DNA from: Angiostrongylus vasorum
Lineage: Eukaryota > Nematoda > Chromadorea > Rhabditida > Metastrongylidae
DNA: 64,000 nt
Direction: 5' to 3'
Assembly: GCA_018806985.1 (NCBI GenBank)
Contig: JADANN010000092.1
Coordinates: 1 to 64,000, forward strand
Below the pieces are notes generated by a model. The model made no database searches and was not told the DNA's origin. It saw only the letters and a program-made list of their open reading frames with translations. Of this stretch, positions 11,825-23,970 are shown one piece after another. The position numbers and the translations under genes were made by a program. Numbering within the stretch: position 1 is the stretch's first letter; each line of letters starts with the position of its first letter.

Positions 11825-12004
11825 CTTTATAGAAACCTCGGCAAAAAATAGTTGGTATATTTATTTATACTATCTTATAAACTGATGTTTTTTGAGAAGA
11901 TGCGAGGTTGGTATAGGTCTTCGTTGTCGCAATTGTTGTTGTCGCTGCTGTTGGTGTTGTTGGTTGATGGCTGACGTTTCGGCGATTTCGCCTTCCTCGG
12001 AGCT
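11825..12004 (-). repeat. PLE terminal region with hammerhead-like motif
   Basis: It carries the CCGACTTT-AGAAACCTCGGC terminal signature and, at 11,969-12,004 on the minus strand, the best-formed core in the window: CGAGGA, A, stem GGCG/CGCC with an AAAU loop, GAAAC, GUC, then AGC. No PLE coding region is attached, so this is an orphan terminal repeat. Confidence 0.6.
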
Positions 12005-12051
12005 GTGCTGTTAGGAGTGGGATTCTCGAGGCTCTCACCGTGACGACCAGC

Positions 12052-12330
12052 TTACGTCCTTTCTGGGGCAGTTAAATCGGCACCAGACTTGTCTAGGGTT
12101 AGCTGGTCACTGCCATTATTTATCCAGAAGGCGGCGGCCTTCGATGACGATGAAGCCCCAGGATGGCTATCTCTGGATTTTCGAGGAGAACTGCATAGAT
12201 CAGTATGCCGTGACGTTCTTAAAGGAAACGGAAAATCCTTTACCATATGGATCCACAAATCCAGAGACATTCGCAAGATGCCAAAAACCATCAGATTTTT
12301 CGAACGGCTGGGATAAGCACAATGTGTGAT
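12052..12330. other. Short open stretches, not identified
   Basis: Overlapping 60-79-codon frames exist on both strands. None has a recognised motif. Part of the sequence (GGCACCAGACTTGTCT) resembles the S1 SINE body. Confidence 0.2.
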
Positions 12331-12469
12331 TTCGGGTAAAAGGTCAGGGACCTACCGACGTAAATACAACGTCAGTAGTTTTAAAGCCGACGGTCTTTTA
12401 CCTCGGTAGTAAAATAGTCACGGCGTTTATAATGTTGTTTATACACGAGGTTGATAAAGCTGTTTAGTC

Positions 12470-12504
12470 GGCCAACGTTTCGACGGTTTGCTCTTCATCA
12501 GAGC
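12470..12504 (-). ncRNA. Degenerate hammerhead-like motif
   Basis: On the minus strand CUGAUGAAGAGC, then GUCGAAACGUU. The core order is kept but the stem II pairing is weak. It is preceded by the ACGAGGTTGATAAA block also seen at 41.4 and 50.3 kb. Confidence 0.35.
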
Positions 12505-12524
12505 AGAGCAGAATGCGCTTTATG

Positions 12525-13060
12525 ACAAGTGCTTAGAAATTCGCTATCGCAAATTCTTCACCACACAGATATAAAAAATAGTTATGTGTGGGCCATCACT
12601 GTTCCTTTTCTGTAGTTGGATTGATGCGAAAAATTAACCTGGAAATCTCAGTACCCCTGTCGAAACACTATTCAGCGACTTGCGATTAGATTTTTACAAA
12701 GATGTTTCAGTGATCGCAAATTACATCCATGACTGCGACAAAAGCTTTCAACACTAGAAAATGGATGTCGTAATAGTCTAATACGAATATGCTACTGTCT
12801 TACGTTGGGAGTCCGACGTAAATTGCTTTTCATTTGTAATGGCGAAAATAGAAAATAGCGCACGTTGTCAGCTATAGGTCAACGTACCTTCGTTCACAAT
12901 TAACTTTGTCAACGCAAAGAAAAGCCACTTGAACCTGCTGGTCTTTCACCAGAATACCAGGTTTACTATTCTACTGCAGCAAAATTATAGTCCCATATAG
13001 TCCATAAATAGTATTCTTGTCGCTTCTTCATGTTGCCGTTCGCACTTGAAACACAGAGCA
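12525..13060 (+). repeat. Repeat R5, uninterrupted copy
   Basis: It resembles 46,257-46,540 joined to 48,441-48,600. In that other copy a PLE separates the two halves. No coding function is recognised. Confidence 0.6.
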
Positions 13061-13254
13061 ATCAAACAAGCGAGATTTTGTCAAGCGGAACTCCACGATG
13101 TCTCCGAATGCGGCGTTTGCGTTTGTTAGCAACGGAGTTCGGTTTGTAATTTTAAAAACTGAAATTTCGTCTTGAATTATTTAAATGTTCTAATTCTAAA
13201 TAGCAACTTTTTGAAAAGTAACATTTTCTTACAAATCACAACAGTTGTGTCATC

Positions 13255-14045
13255 TATTGTTCCCTTGACCGTCCAGTGACTCGAGTGGGCGCCCGTAAAT
13301 CTTCCATTTCCCTGTCGCGTTCAAGAGTGGCCCAATGAGCTCTGATCGCTCCAGGGACTCATTGCACATCATTCCTCTTTCTTTCAGGCCTTTTGAGAAA
13401 AACTCTGACCACCGGGTCAGTGGTCTTCCTGCAGTGCGTTTAACATCCAGGGAATCCAGTCACTTACAGCTCTCGTCCATCGCTTCGTCATTCATACGCA
13501 ATACGCGTCCAGCCCACCTAATCCTCGACTGTTTGGCGTAAAGAACGGCATCTTTTGATTTGCTCGGTGGGCTTTCCTGGTTGCCCCAGCCTCTTCGACC
13601 ACTATTCCTGCTCCTCACTTTTAAAGATCTCCTTTTGTTCGCTGTCTGCATTGTTTTCAAGTTTGAACGTGAGTTGGCAGCTGCTTATAGTTCGTACGAT
13701 TCCACGCTGGTATGTCAGCATAGGTGTTTCTGGAGACAGACGTTTCATGCTGACTTTCGAGCTCTCAGGTTTCATAGCGCTAACGTAAAGATGTCGAATG
13801 AGCCGATCGTGTTCCGGATCGATGTCATCGATAGATAACGGCTTCTTCCCATCAGCCGACTGGTGAATTGAATAAATTCTGGTTTATGGTTGTTTTGGGG
13901 CTTCCCTTTTTTTGAATTTAGTGGCTTTTTCCCCTTTCCGTGTGAGATGAAATCTTGCATGAAGAAGACGATGCTCTGATCTGCTGTGGGATTTTGGAAT
14001 AGCAGCGAAATCCGTAAGGCAAAACCTTCAATTTGATGTTGCGTC
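13255..14045 (-). pseudogene. RTE-like LINE with the whole RT domain deleted
   Basis: On the minus strand: SEHRLLHARFHLTRKGEKA (end of the APE endonuclease, near 13,980), then HLYVSAMKPESSKVS and KRLSPETPMLTYQRGI (pre-RT linker). Near 13,630 it jumps directly to KSKDAVLYAKQSRIRWAGRVLRMND and VKRTAGRPLTRWSEFFSKGL (the C-terminal end). Everything between, including all RT motifs, is missing. Frame changes occur on both sides of the junction. The C-terminal part matches the LINE fragment at 59,646-59,905. Confidence 0.75.
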
Positions 14046-14062
14046 AACCAATCCGTTATGAT

Positions 14063-14515
14063 TCAAGGTTAGACCTATCATCAGCCTTGTAGACTGGGCA
14101 ACGGATAGAATAACCTGGTTTTTAAGTCTAATACTTACCCAGTTGCTTAACCACATTCCAGCCCACCCTCACGAACACCCAAATGTTCCTAGAACCTCTA
14201 CGTGACGTAAGAAATGTACGCAAAATAAGCTGCATGACGGCGATGTAACCAACGAACGAAGCTAGGCTGGCAATGGGACAGCGACTGGCACCAAGCCTTG
14301 CCATTGCGTTTATGTTTAGATGGAAGTCCCCGTTCTCGGTCTCCGGCCCGCCACTCTATTGCAGATATATAGATGATTTTTGTTTTGGTTTTGGCGTCTT
14401 TCCTACACGGGAGGAGATGCACAAATGCTTCGAATTATTGAACGAGCATCACAGTACCTAGAGTTCACCGGGAGAAACCGAAAGGCGACTGGCTGCCGTT
14501 TTTGAACGTTCAATA
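14063..14515 (+). pseudogene. PLE reverse transcriptase fragment
   Basis: It encodes KVRPIIS-like sequence at 14,065, then AMGQRLAPSLAIAFMF (from 14,267) and YCRYIDDF, the catalytic box, at 14,360. It ends at EEMHKCFELLNE. An internal deletion removes the SFDV motif region between 14,215 and 14,265. No endonuclease follows. Confidence 0.75.
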
Positions 14516-14770
14516 TTCTGCGGTATTCTGCCAGTGCTGTATAGGATGACTCGAGTGAGGAGTTTGTAGACGACGGACAGCAAGCCAAAGTTGGTTATTG
14601 TTGCCAATATCGTGGAGGTCACCATTCTTGGACAATAGCACGGTCTTGCTGGTTTTCCATTGACTGGGAACCTTGCACTCAGAAGGCAACTTGTGAAGTG
14701 CCGAGACAGTGTGCTTACGAAGTCTGTCAGAAGTAGGAATGCCTCGTTGCTGCACATGATCCCACATGAT
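14516..14770 (-). pseudogene. RTE-like LINE RT N-terminal fragment
   Basis: On the minus strand: ECKVPSQWKTSKTVLLSKNGDLHDIGN and then LAVRRLQTPHSS in a shifted frame. This is the RT start of the LINE family described at 10,690-11,800. It abuts the PLE fragment in opposite orientation. Confidence 0.65.
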
Positions 14771-15000
14771 ACCTCAGACCGACATTCTAGTGAAAGCGCT
14801 TAGCGTGCAATGATGCTTCGTTCCCAGTGAAACGGGAAATCCAGCATTCCACCGGACTTCCATCTCTAAGTGGCTACGCATAGTGAAGCGGCCATGTTAG
14901 TGCGTAGCAGTTGGACGACGGTTCATCAATGAGCGGGCGACTTGTTGAATCAGGTATATTCGGTTCCCCCTGGTGTAAAGCAGACTTCGATGCTCCACTG

Positions 15001-15051
<51 letters not shown>

Positions 15052-15320
15052 ATGTATATGCGTAGAGCGTCGTTTCATTTATGGGTTTACATTTGCAATT
15101 GAACACGTTGAATTTCTGCAGTCTGAGGTAAAACAAAGTGTGGCACCATTCTGGCATATAGAAAAACACACGAAATATACAAAGCGCAAAAGCATGAAAC
15201 GAATAATTCAAATCTTTGTTTCCCCCTGCCGCTGGGCTGAACTACCTCTTTTCATCACAATGTTAACTTCTATTCACTGCCTTTAGAATTTTTCACGGCA
15301 GGGGTATCATGTGTGATACA
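14771..15320. other. No recognisable gene; long TA microsatellite
   Basis: A run of about 24 TA units lies at 15,001-15,050. The rest shows no motif. Confidence 0.7.
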
Positions 15321-15410
15321 GGGTAATAGCGACTTCGTTCCCCACCACACTCACCTGCGGTACGGAGTTTTGCAAATATCTCAGCACCATTGTGGTTCCC
15401 TGCATTTCCT
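15320..15410 (+). repeat. S2 SINE-like fragment
   Basis: GTTCCCCACC, then CACCTGCGGT and TTTTGCAAATATCTCAG match the second half of the S2 copies at 50.2 and 52.4 kb. Confidence 0.5.
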
Positions 15411-15990
15411 TCACATGCAAATTTACGAACTTTTGACCTAATATATGATTGTGTTTCCTCAAATATCAGTGCCCTGTACCGTCTAACATCCATGGAATGC
15501 TTACTTTTTGGTCGCAAATTTTCTTTTCATAGAGTTTTAGTTCCTCAGTGGTATGCAAAGGTTGTAGCATCACTTAGTGCAGCCGCGATGCTCGCGTCTC
15601 CATCGGCAACATCAAAATCACCGCTTTTTGGAGAGACTCGGTGAAACAAGCGTTGTAACCAGAAGAGTGGCGGATATAGGGATACAAGTCCTCCATTTTA
15701 ACCCATTTGGCAGCTGCATTGCACCTTTATTCTTACCACATGAGAAAGACAGATTTGTCAACCAGCGTTCTTCGCCTTCTGAGATTTGACATGCTATGTC
15801 ATTGTAAAAAGCTATACAGGGTGTCATCTCAATGAGAGTGTTGTGTTTCATCACTACTATCATTCGAATGCAGTTTTAATGCTTTAACGCGGCACTACGC
15901 ATGGTACTTATTTCTATTGGAAAATGTTCTCCAACGTAATTAAGACTGAATGATGTAAACATGGTTTGCTTTCTCTATTGTGAGCAAGTG
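15410..15990. other. No recognisable gene
   Basis: Short frames on both strands; none carries a motif or matches elsewhere in the window. Confidence 0.4.
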
Positions 15991-15992
15991 GT

Positions 15993-16050
15993 GCGTGTGG
16001 CGCAGTGGTCGGAGGCGCCCTGCAACACACACGTGAAATCGAAGGTGAGA
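15993..16050 (+). repeat. S1 SINE head only
   Basis: GTGTGGCGCAGTGGTCGGAGG is an A-box-like start, followed by ACACACACGTGAAATCGA. The body is missing. Confidence 0.5.
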
Positions 16051-16059
16051 ATGAATAAG

Positions 16060-17695
16060 TAGTTTTCGGCCGAAAGCTTGGGCTTCAGTGAACGCATGTT
16101 AGGGATCTCCCCATTTGAAAAGAAGTCTTGCTAAGTAGGGTGAACAATATTTGTCGCACTCACGAAGGTGTACTTCTGCTTTTTGTTGGAACACATGGCC
16201 ACTATAGCAACTATTCCCAGAATAGTTTCTATTTCTTTCTATATCTATTTCTATCTTTCTATTACTGTATGTTTCTGTAGTAAGGATCATATCCACTGTT
16301 TGTCAAGTTGCCTAGCAAATGACGTAGTACGATGTTTTGCGAGAGCAGTCTTCCGCCAGCCGATCCCTTGTTTATAGAGGATCTGGAAACCGACGAATGT
16401 TTTCGGTAAAGATGGTGGACCGGTGCCAAATGCCGCCTTCTCCAGAAGCATATAAATAGCCTCGTGAATTGTTATCCTGGTTCGTCCCTGTCAGGGGTTC
16501 GTCCGCTTTTAAATCCGTACCGTATTGACCTCGTGTGTCACCAATGTAAATTATCGTAGTTGTTAAGTCATACAGCACGTAGTCATTATTGTACATATTG
16601 TACATTAACTTCATCATATCATTATCAAATGACACTTGCGAATTGTAATTCAGTTCACCATCACCGTCACTACGTCACGCTTCCCATCAGCCCAGTGTAT
16701 CCTCATCATCATCCTGATCCTCATCCTCGTGTCAATGTTCATTGTTTATCAATCGGTCTGCGGTGCGTTGTCAGCAGCGGCGGCTATCCTCCAATGTGTT
16801 CTGTCTGCAACGCCGTCAGTGGCATGTACCATTCCTCCCACACCCTACGTACAAGGCCGCTGGCCGGCGTACCTATGCTGTGTGTTTGTTAAGCCGCTAT
16901 AGGCTCATCATTTTTCAGTCGTCATCTTTCTAGCCCGTGATATCTTAGGCAATGGTGGTACCCATCGATGCTCAAACTTCACGTTGCAGACATATCGCTA
17001 TCCAAGACCAGCCGCCTGACCGTGTTCCGCAGATGACTCATCTCGCTCGTAGTCACCTGCACCATCAATGCTAAGGTAACTTGCTGTCGTCATCGATTAA
17101 TGTGGAAGTGCACCCAACCGCTGTAGATACGATCCCAAGAACAGACTAATGCACGGCTTGTGTGTATCCCACTATTCTGTTTTTCTAGCCCTCGGCGTCT
17201 GGGCCACTGTACGAGCCAGTGCGGGCGCCATCATCCGCATCCCCTTACTCGCAATTGTTATCAAGTTGCTGTTATCATAGTGCTAATATTGTAATAGTAT
17301 TATTTACAATACTCTAATGGTTTTGTTAGCCTCACTTCAGTAGTAGGTACAGCACCTCATAGTCTTGAACTTGCCTTATTTGTGTGCCAATAGTTCTCCG
17401 TGGATATTAGTGTTGTACTGACGTTGCACCTATGTATATAAACGGTTTAATTGCCCAAGTTTGAGGTATTGCCCTGTGACAACTACGGAAAGTCTCGCGT
17501 GGTGTCTTTTCACGAAGTCGAGCATTCTGCTTAAAGCTAGTGGTTATTCGGTGCCGAGAATTGATTCGAAGGCCTACATTCCACTAGCAACTGCATTAGC
17601 CACGAGGTTTTTTGTTTCTCAGGACAAAAATTACCAAACCCTTAAGATACACACTAGGAGGAAAATGTATTTTTTCGCCAACACTCTTTGTTCAA
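16060..17695. other. No recognisable gene
   Basis: Holds a pyrimidine-rich low-complexity run (16,215-16,262) and a block of overlapping short ORFs at 16,560-16,930, one with a hydrophobic stretch (IIILILILVSMFIVY). I could not link these into a gene. Confidence 0.4.
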
Positions 17696-17699
17696 TAGG

Positions 17700-17990
17700 A
17701 TGCGTGTGGCGCAGTGGTCAGAGGCGCTCTGCTACACACACGTGGAATCGATCCCAGCGCACATGGCCCACCATGCTTTCCACCCTCCAGGGGCAAATTA
17801 GTGCCAGACTTCTCTGGAAGGGTAGAAGTACTGGGTCGATAGATCGGTAAGTCGTCGCAAGTCATTGTAAAGACCACATATGCATTCAATCACCTCCATT
17901 CGATGCTTAATGAAGTCGAATGCATGGCGCATCCTTCAAGGATTGATCAACTCTGAGGGCTTTACCCTTTTATTCTTTATTCTTGCTGAG
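17700..17990 (+). repeat. S1 tRNA-derived SINE-like repeat, near full length
   Basis: Head: TGTGGCGCAGTGGTCAGAGG (A-box-like) and GGAATCGATCCC (B-box-like). Body: GCCAGACTTCTCTGGAAGG, GTCATTGTAAAGACCACAT, AATGAAGTCGAATGCATGGC, GGATTGATCAAC. It ends in a TTTATTC-type simple tail. Copies at 20.4, 26.5, 54.2 and 61.9 kb keep the same order. No acceptor stem is present, so it is not a functional tRNA. Confidence 0.75.
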
Positions 17991-17998
17991 CAAACGCA

Positions 17999-18333
17999 AG
18001 GTGTTATTTATTCTTTATTGACGAACAACTTGATGTTTCTGCGAATTTTGCCTTCCTCAGAGCCTGGAAAAGTCAAGTTGACCGCAATCTGCCCAGGCCA
18101 ACACTTCCCTAACCAAACAGAGAAAATTCTAAAACAAGATTTCAACCAAGTGCAAAAAAGTTTTCTGTGTTAAATGTGGTTGAAATCTTCGTTTAGCGCT
18201 TTCTCTTTTTCGTTGTGTAAGTGTTTGGCTGGGTAGATTGCGATCAAATTGGCTTTCCCTGGCTCTGAGGAAAGCGAAGTGCGCCGAAACGTCTTGTTCG
18301 TAAATAAAGGATAAATTAACACCTCGTCTTTGG
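17999..18333. repeat. Palindromic pair of PLE terminal regions
   Basis: 17,999-18,151 and 18,177-18,333 are inverted copies of each other with about 25 bp between. Each carries a hammerhead-like motif: degenerate on the minus strand at 18,034-18,066, and on the plus strand at 18,263-18,296 as CUGAGGA, A, an AGCG-rich hairpin, GAAACGUC. No coding part lies between. Confidence 0.6.
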
Positions 18334-20009
18334 TCAACAAGAATGTAAAGAAAAACGTCAGTGCTCTCGAATATAGGAACCACATTTTTTCGTTTTTTTT
18401 TGCTTAAGGTCCGGATCTCTAGTACTGATGCGCTTCCGAGTCAGGATCTCGTAGAAATGGACGCTATGACGTCATTGATATACTATCTCTCTAGTATTAA
18501 GCGTATATATGATGGTGCCATACGTACGCTTATGACTGGAAAGCAAAGCCTCTTGTATAGACGCTTCAAAATCTAGACCCTTGTTGCTCCAGACATAGAA
18601 AAGTATCGGCGGTTATCAAAGAATCAGCACGATCATTTTTTCTCTTAAATGGCTTTTTGCGGACTTTCCAAATGCTTTTTGTAGCACACTAATAAGCAGT
18701 ACCTTTGAGAACGTTTGAATCAGCTTCAGTGCCAAATCTGTGATCAACTATTGTTGTTTGAGGAAAGAAAAGACATTAAGCCGTAACGTGCTTGATTAAC
18801 ATGACAATCATTCCGATCACTACTACGATATTTAGCGTATAACATGTTAGCACTACCTGTCCTTAAGTTTTTGCATGACCGGTTTTACTAGTGTAGAATA
18901 AAAATACCCTTATGAGAAAGCTTTTCGAAAAAAAAAGGTTTTATTTGCTCTCACAGCGAAGAAAGAACAGTCGATCAACTGAACACAAACTCAAGCACAT
19001 CACATTTAATCATTCTCAATATTTTTTTGTCAACCTGGTGTTGCCTTAATAATCGAAGAAGGCATTCTCAATCACTTAGCCACTTTTTTATCTGGTTGCA
19101 TTGGTTTTCGTTAGACAGCTTAAAATCACTGTGGCAGCAATTTGGCAATCTCGTTGCTGAAAATCCATTAACTCAACTTCTATCCAATTCTCTTGCAGTG
19201 GTATTGTCTTGAAATTCACAAAACATAAATGTTTGGTAGCAGGCATTATTAGTTGGTCCCACATCAGCAGTTGTACTTCTTTCACCACCTATATAAGAAA
19301 CCACAAAATGAAAGCGTCAGCTCATTGGAAACCGTTTCAAAAACCATAACTATTGCAGATGCGATCTTTTTAATGCATCAGAAATACTAATGGAGTTTTT
19401 CCTGTTTCCGTATTATCCTATTCAACGAGTGTCATTGCTTTGAAAACAAGAACACAGAGTGAATACCTCGGTGGCGATGTGAGAAACCTAAATTTAACGC
19501 GAAAGCAAATGGTCCGGTTGATGTAGGCGAAACTTTGGGTGGAGTCGGACTCAGCCTTGATTGCAACTCGCTGGAATATATCGCCATGCTGAAACGACAA
19601 GTGCGTGTGGCTGCAGTGATTATTTGTTTTGCGAAAACGGAAGAGCGTTTAACCCTTTCACGACAACGCGTATTAATCTAAATATGTAAGCTGCTGTACG
19701 TTTGGGACCTTATATCTTGGTTTCAATGCGCATCTCAGGTGCTCTTCAATGCCATACCCTCTGACGATTCTGTTACGCAAAAATTGGTTGCGATGGTGAA
19801 AGCGTTGAACCTTTTGGTTGCAAGAACTATTTAGTGGACAAAATTGACAATAACTGCTTGTCTTTCAATATTTTCATGTAGTTAGATTACTTTTTGATCA
19901 TATAACACGTTCATAACTCTCTGTACTGAATCGATGGCTTGTTGAACATAGATTTTATTCGGGGGGCTGGCCAATGGCCACGTTAGTAGTCAAAAATGCA
20001 GTCTCATAT
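18334..20009. other. No recognisable gene
   Basis: 19,558-19,625 resembles 20,297-20,350 (ATTGCAACxCxCTGGAA, then ATCGCCATGC). Otherwise no family or gene is recognised. Confidence 0.4.
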
Positions 20010-20302
20010 TCAATCGGATACTAGCAAAATTGTGTCGTAGTTCAAAAAGAATGAACATCACGATATCTACACCTATCACCCAATCTGTTCGCTGTCTGTC
20101 GTATATAAACTCTTCACTTCATTCATTCCAAAGAGGGTTTACAAAACGCTAGAAAAAAAGACAGCCATGTGAGTAAGCAAGCTTTCGAAATGGATTCACT
20201 GTGGTCGACCACATGCACACGATAGTAATACTCAAGGAACTATCGCAAGAGCAAAAAAGATCCCTCTGTCTCACCTTCATCGATTTAAAGAAAGCTATTG
20301 CA
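20010..20302 (+). pseudogene. RTE-like LINE RT fragment
   Basis: It encodes FKKNEHHDIYTYHPICSLSVVYKLFTS and then LTFIDLKK in shifted frames. It ends within the first catalytic RT motif, exactly where the IR2 left arm begins. Confidence 0.65.
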
Positions 20303-20387
20303 ACCCTCTGGAACACATCGCCATGCGGAAACGGCAAGTGTGGCTGCAATGATTTGTCTTGATGTACGCTGCTGTGTGTTTCGGACG

Positions 20388-20655
20388 CTGTGGTCGCAAG
20401 CGCCCTGCAATACACATGGGATCGATCTCCGGAGATTCACCAAGCCTTCCATTCCTCCGGGGGGCCGGACATTGGTGCCAGACTTGTCTGAGAAGGTAGC
20501 AGTGCTGACTCCATGCATCGATAGGCCACTGTGACTTATTGTAAAGGCCACATCTGCATTCAATCACCTCGAAAAATGGTTAATGAACTCGAATGGATGG
20601 CGCATCCCTCAGGGATTGATCAACGCGCAGAGCTTTGTTCTTTTTTCATCACTGT
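20388..20655 (+). repeat. S1 SINE-like repeat
   Basis: Same block order as the copy at 17,700, from GGGATCGATC to GGATTGATCAACGC. The A-box head is eroded. Mirrored at about 26,455-26,720. Confidence 0.65.
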
Positions 20656-21929
20656 TCGCGATTCCAGTTTTCTGGAAGAGTTCCCAGGCGAACATTTTTT
20701 GTGTTGCAAATGCTTAGGACACAAAGACGTAATGCAATTAATGCCTGCTGACATCGAGCACTAGAACTTTGACTTCAAGTACGTGCTGTTATTGCTGCTT
20801 AAAACTTTTGAACCGGTTGTTTCTGTTCTGTCGGCTCTTAATACTTCATTTATACCAACTGAGACAATTTTTTTAGAATTAGCAGTCCGCTTATTTGTGA
20901 TCTCGAGAGAAAGCTAGGTAATAACCGCATCGAATTTTCACGAGCAATCTGGCTGAAGATGTCTGTGACTGAAAGGTTTGTCGAGATAATAAAAACATCA
21001 ACTACCTCAACTACGTTCTTCTATAATTTTATAGAAGTTTATAAATAATTGTGGACGATATTGCGGCACAGTTTCCACACATGCTAATTATAGAACTGTT
21101 TGAATGAAGCTAAGAAGAATCATCGATATCATACTTGCATGAGGCACGTGAGGTACACCAGAGTTTTTATTTGAAAATTACCTGCTTTGCTTTTCCGATG
21201 CAATTCTATCCAACAATGGGACCATTCGCAGAAAAATTTGTCAGATGTAAATAAAACCGTTGAAAGGATGCAATGAAATTATGCGGGACTGTGACGTAGG
21301 TCCGATCGAGCGGCATGCCATTGCCTGCTATGATCGCAATCGCAAAAAATGCGGAAGTACATTTATACTAGTCAGTTCAAAACATTTCCCTGTTTCATCT
21401 CTGGATTATGAAACTGCACAACTAATGGTCAGCGGTTCGTTACTCAGCTCTTTCATATTCTTCGAGGTAATAGAAGCTGAAGGTTGTGTGCGTATTTGTC
21501 TATGAGTTTTCATCCACTAAGACTAACCGACATGATGCTCCAACCTAAAGTGCGAGTGATCAGCTGCTGAACGGATCGTTGTTGCAAAGAAAGAATTTCT
21601 AACATTACATTTTCTAAAGCTGGTTATTTTTGGGATCATCGAATTGAAATCATGAACACATGCGATAATTGTATGTACAACAAAAATTCTCACAGTTCTC
21701 ACATAACATAACACAGTTCACTTCTTTTCGGTCTCTCTTTTCTCTTACTTTCCTCGTGTAACTTCCAGATATGGCATTTGTTAAGAGTGATAGACCAAGT
21801 CGCATCGTTATTTTTTCTCCAATATTCCCAATCACGTCCAACGATACTTAATGAAGTCGAATGCATGGCGTATCCCTCGAGGATTGATCAATGCCAAGAG
21901 ATTAATCCTTTGTCCTTTTATCTGACTAC

Positions 21930-22210
21930 TTGGATATTTGGATGGCCCGTCCCCCACTGGTTGCGTGGACACCAGCATCACGGGCAGTCGCCGCCCTAGT
22001 GGATCAGAGGGAGATTTGCCGCCAAGCGACTTTGATACAAGAACGGTGATGGACACTGATATTGGTTTACTCTTAGCTAGGCTTGCTGATGGAAACGCCG
22101 AACTCCTTCTCAGCTTAGGAGACTCTGCCAAGTGGAAGAATCTCCACACTGAATGCAGTAGCCCGACACTTAGGAAACACCTTCCAGCCACGATTAGGCG
22201 GTAAACCGTT
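21930..22210 (+). repeat. R2 repeat, internally deleted
   Basis: It resembles 60,060-60,445 but lacks the CATAATCTCC to GGCCAAAG portion. Mirrored at 24,905-25,180. Confidence 0.7.
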
Positions 22211-23144
22211 GCGAGGTTGCAATTTTTTTAAACACTTGCAATACTAGAACAAGAAACTACCAACGTAAATACTCAGGCAAGTTCTTTTCACATGCTGCTC
22301 AGGTCTTCAGTAGTTCACCTATTCGTTTCGCTGTCTTGCAACCGCTCTCCATGAATGTTTGCGTACGCATTAGTTTGTCGATTCTGATCTTCAATTTGAT
22401 CCCAGGTGTGAGTATAGGTGACTAACGAGTGCAATAAACAATGGATTCCATCGTCTCAGTGGTCGCTTTCGAAGTCGTTTTCGTTCTCTCAAGGTCCACT
22501 CCATTGTTCTATTCGTCCACCTGCCATCGTATCATTATGTGAACTGCTCATTGATGCATGTTCAGAGGGCGTATACTACTGGATCTTGAATGGTGGGTAT
22601 TCTTCAAAGATGTGAACTGCGAAAACTGTTTTCGATATTGTAGAAAATGGTCAGTGGTCGTGGTTTGAATTGAATAACTAAATAATGTTCAGAATAATTA
22701 GTTGAGTAGTACTTGTTTATTTGGGGCTCGAGACTCGGTTGTCCTGGTGGGACTGCGAAGGAGATGGCTTCGTAGTATTGAGTTGTTCGAGAGGAAGATG
22801 GCGTTACATCTGTAAGGCACCATTTTTCTAAATCGACCTATCTGCGTTGCAGCGTTGGCTAATACAGTGTCTTAGCATAATACGAAAGTATTACTGTTGG
22901 AGGTTCACTGTCTTATAAACAAGGCATTTGAAGTTAAATTGCAGTGCCGGCTTGCTGCGATCGATGTGAAAATGAAGTTGTTATGAAAATGCGGCATCGA
23001 GTTTCGAAGAAAAGTCAAATATTGGGCTGTCGTTCTACCAAAGTTTAGTACGATGATAAACTCTATCCATCCATTCTTGCTTGGCATTGCTACGAGGGTT
23101 TTTGTGTCTCTTTTTTCTATATAGTATGTCATGAACTTACGCAG

Positions 23145-23970
23145 CCCTACATTTATCTCAACAGCAGACCAGGACAGCAATAACGATATGGCGAGATAGA
23201 CAAATACGGTAGATTTATGTATGAATAAGCAACAATTATGAAACCCACCGATTGGAGCGAGCAACGTACGATAGACCTACACTACTTGTATTTAATTAAC
23301 AGCTTAATTAACAAAGTGGTGAAGACTGTAAGAACAGTACCTACGCGGATGGAAGGATAGTTAATAGAGGTGCTTTTTACATTCCTTCTGGACGAAGTGA
23401 TTACGATGAAGCTTTGGTTTTCCCAGCTGCCCCAATCTGATGGGTGGAATAGAGTACCAAGCTGTATAGAAAACCGAGGACCGTCCACGCCCTTTAAAAA
23501 GATGCGAGCTGAACAACGTCTTTATTTTGCACTGAAGATGCATCAGAGAACGCTGCTAGTCAGAAAGCTGTTCTGACCTTTCTATATTGCCTGTGCCATC
23601 CAGATGACACTGATAGAACGATTTCGTAACACATGTGAAGGGGGTGGAAGCGATATACAATCAGCACAATGAGCACCGAAGGTGTATGGAAGAAGTATTA
23701 GCTAAGATCTGTGTCATAAAAAATGTTTGAGAACACTCTCCGAATGTATCGAGTGTACCGAGTCATCTTCGGAAAACGTCGTTTAAGAGCCCTGTGTGTG
23801 TATGTATTTTTTGCAAGGTCATCGATATAACTGAAGCATGGGCCCATGTTTCTGCTACGTAGCATAGCGTTGGAATAATCGTTGCGTCAAAAACTGAGGG
23901 TGTAAGTCTGTGGATCACTAAGCTGATTTGTGGGACGTCCGAGTGCCGCCCATACTGCTCATTTTTAGGG
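23145..23970 (+). repeat. IR2 loop: the rest of unit X
   Basis: It continues unit X from the left arm without a break and matches about 30,815-31,636 in direct orientation. It ends at CATTTTTAGG, where the right arm starts again from the mirrored junction. The LINE C-terminal fragment (TLCYVAETWAHAS) reads on the minus strand at 23,763-23,968. Confidence 0.85.

Larger units (their letters stand above)
20303..23144 (+). repeat. Inverted repeat IR2, left arm (2.84 kb)
   Basis: It is the reverse complement of 23,971-26,804, with paired positions summing to about 47,110. It contains an S1 SINE (20,388-20,655), AT-rich anonymous sequence (20,660-21,830), an S1 tail (21,835-21,925), an R2 copy and the first part of unit X. 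No host gene is visible. The two arms differ at few positions by eye. Confidence 0.95.

Noticed and set aside
15001..15050. TA tract as replication origin or regulatory site
   Set aside because: Simple TA microsatellites are frequent here and nothing else supports a function.
21938..22204. 88-codon frame in R2 as a real gene
   Set aside because: The same frame recurs only inside R2 copies and changes length and frame between them; it lacks a start or splice context.
22418..22615. Conserved 65-codon frame present in several unit X copies
   Set aside because: It is kept because the copies are recent duplicates. The more diverged copy (30,090) differs at scattered residues and no motif is visible.
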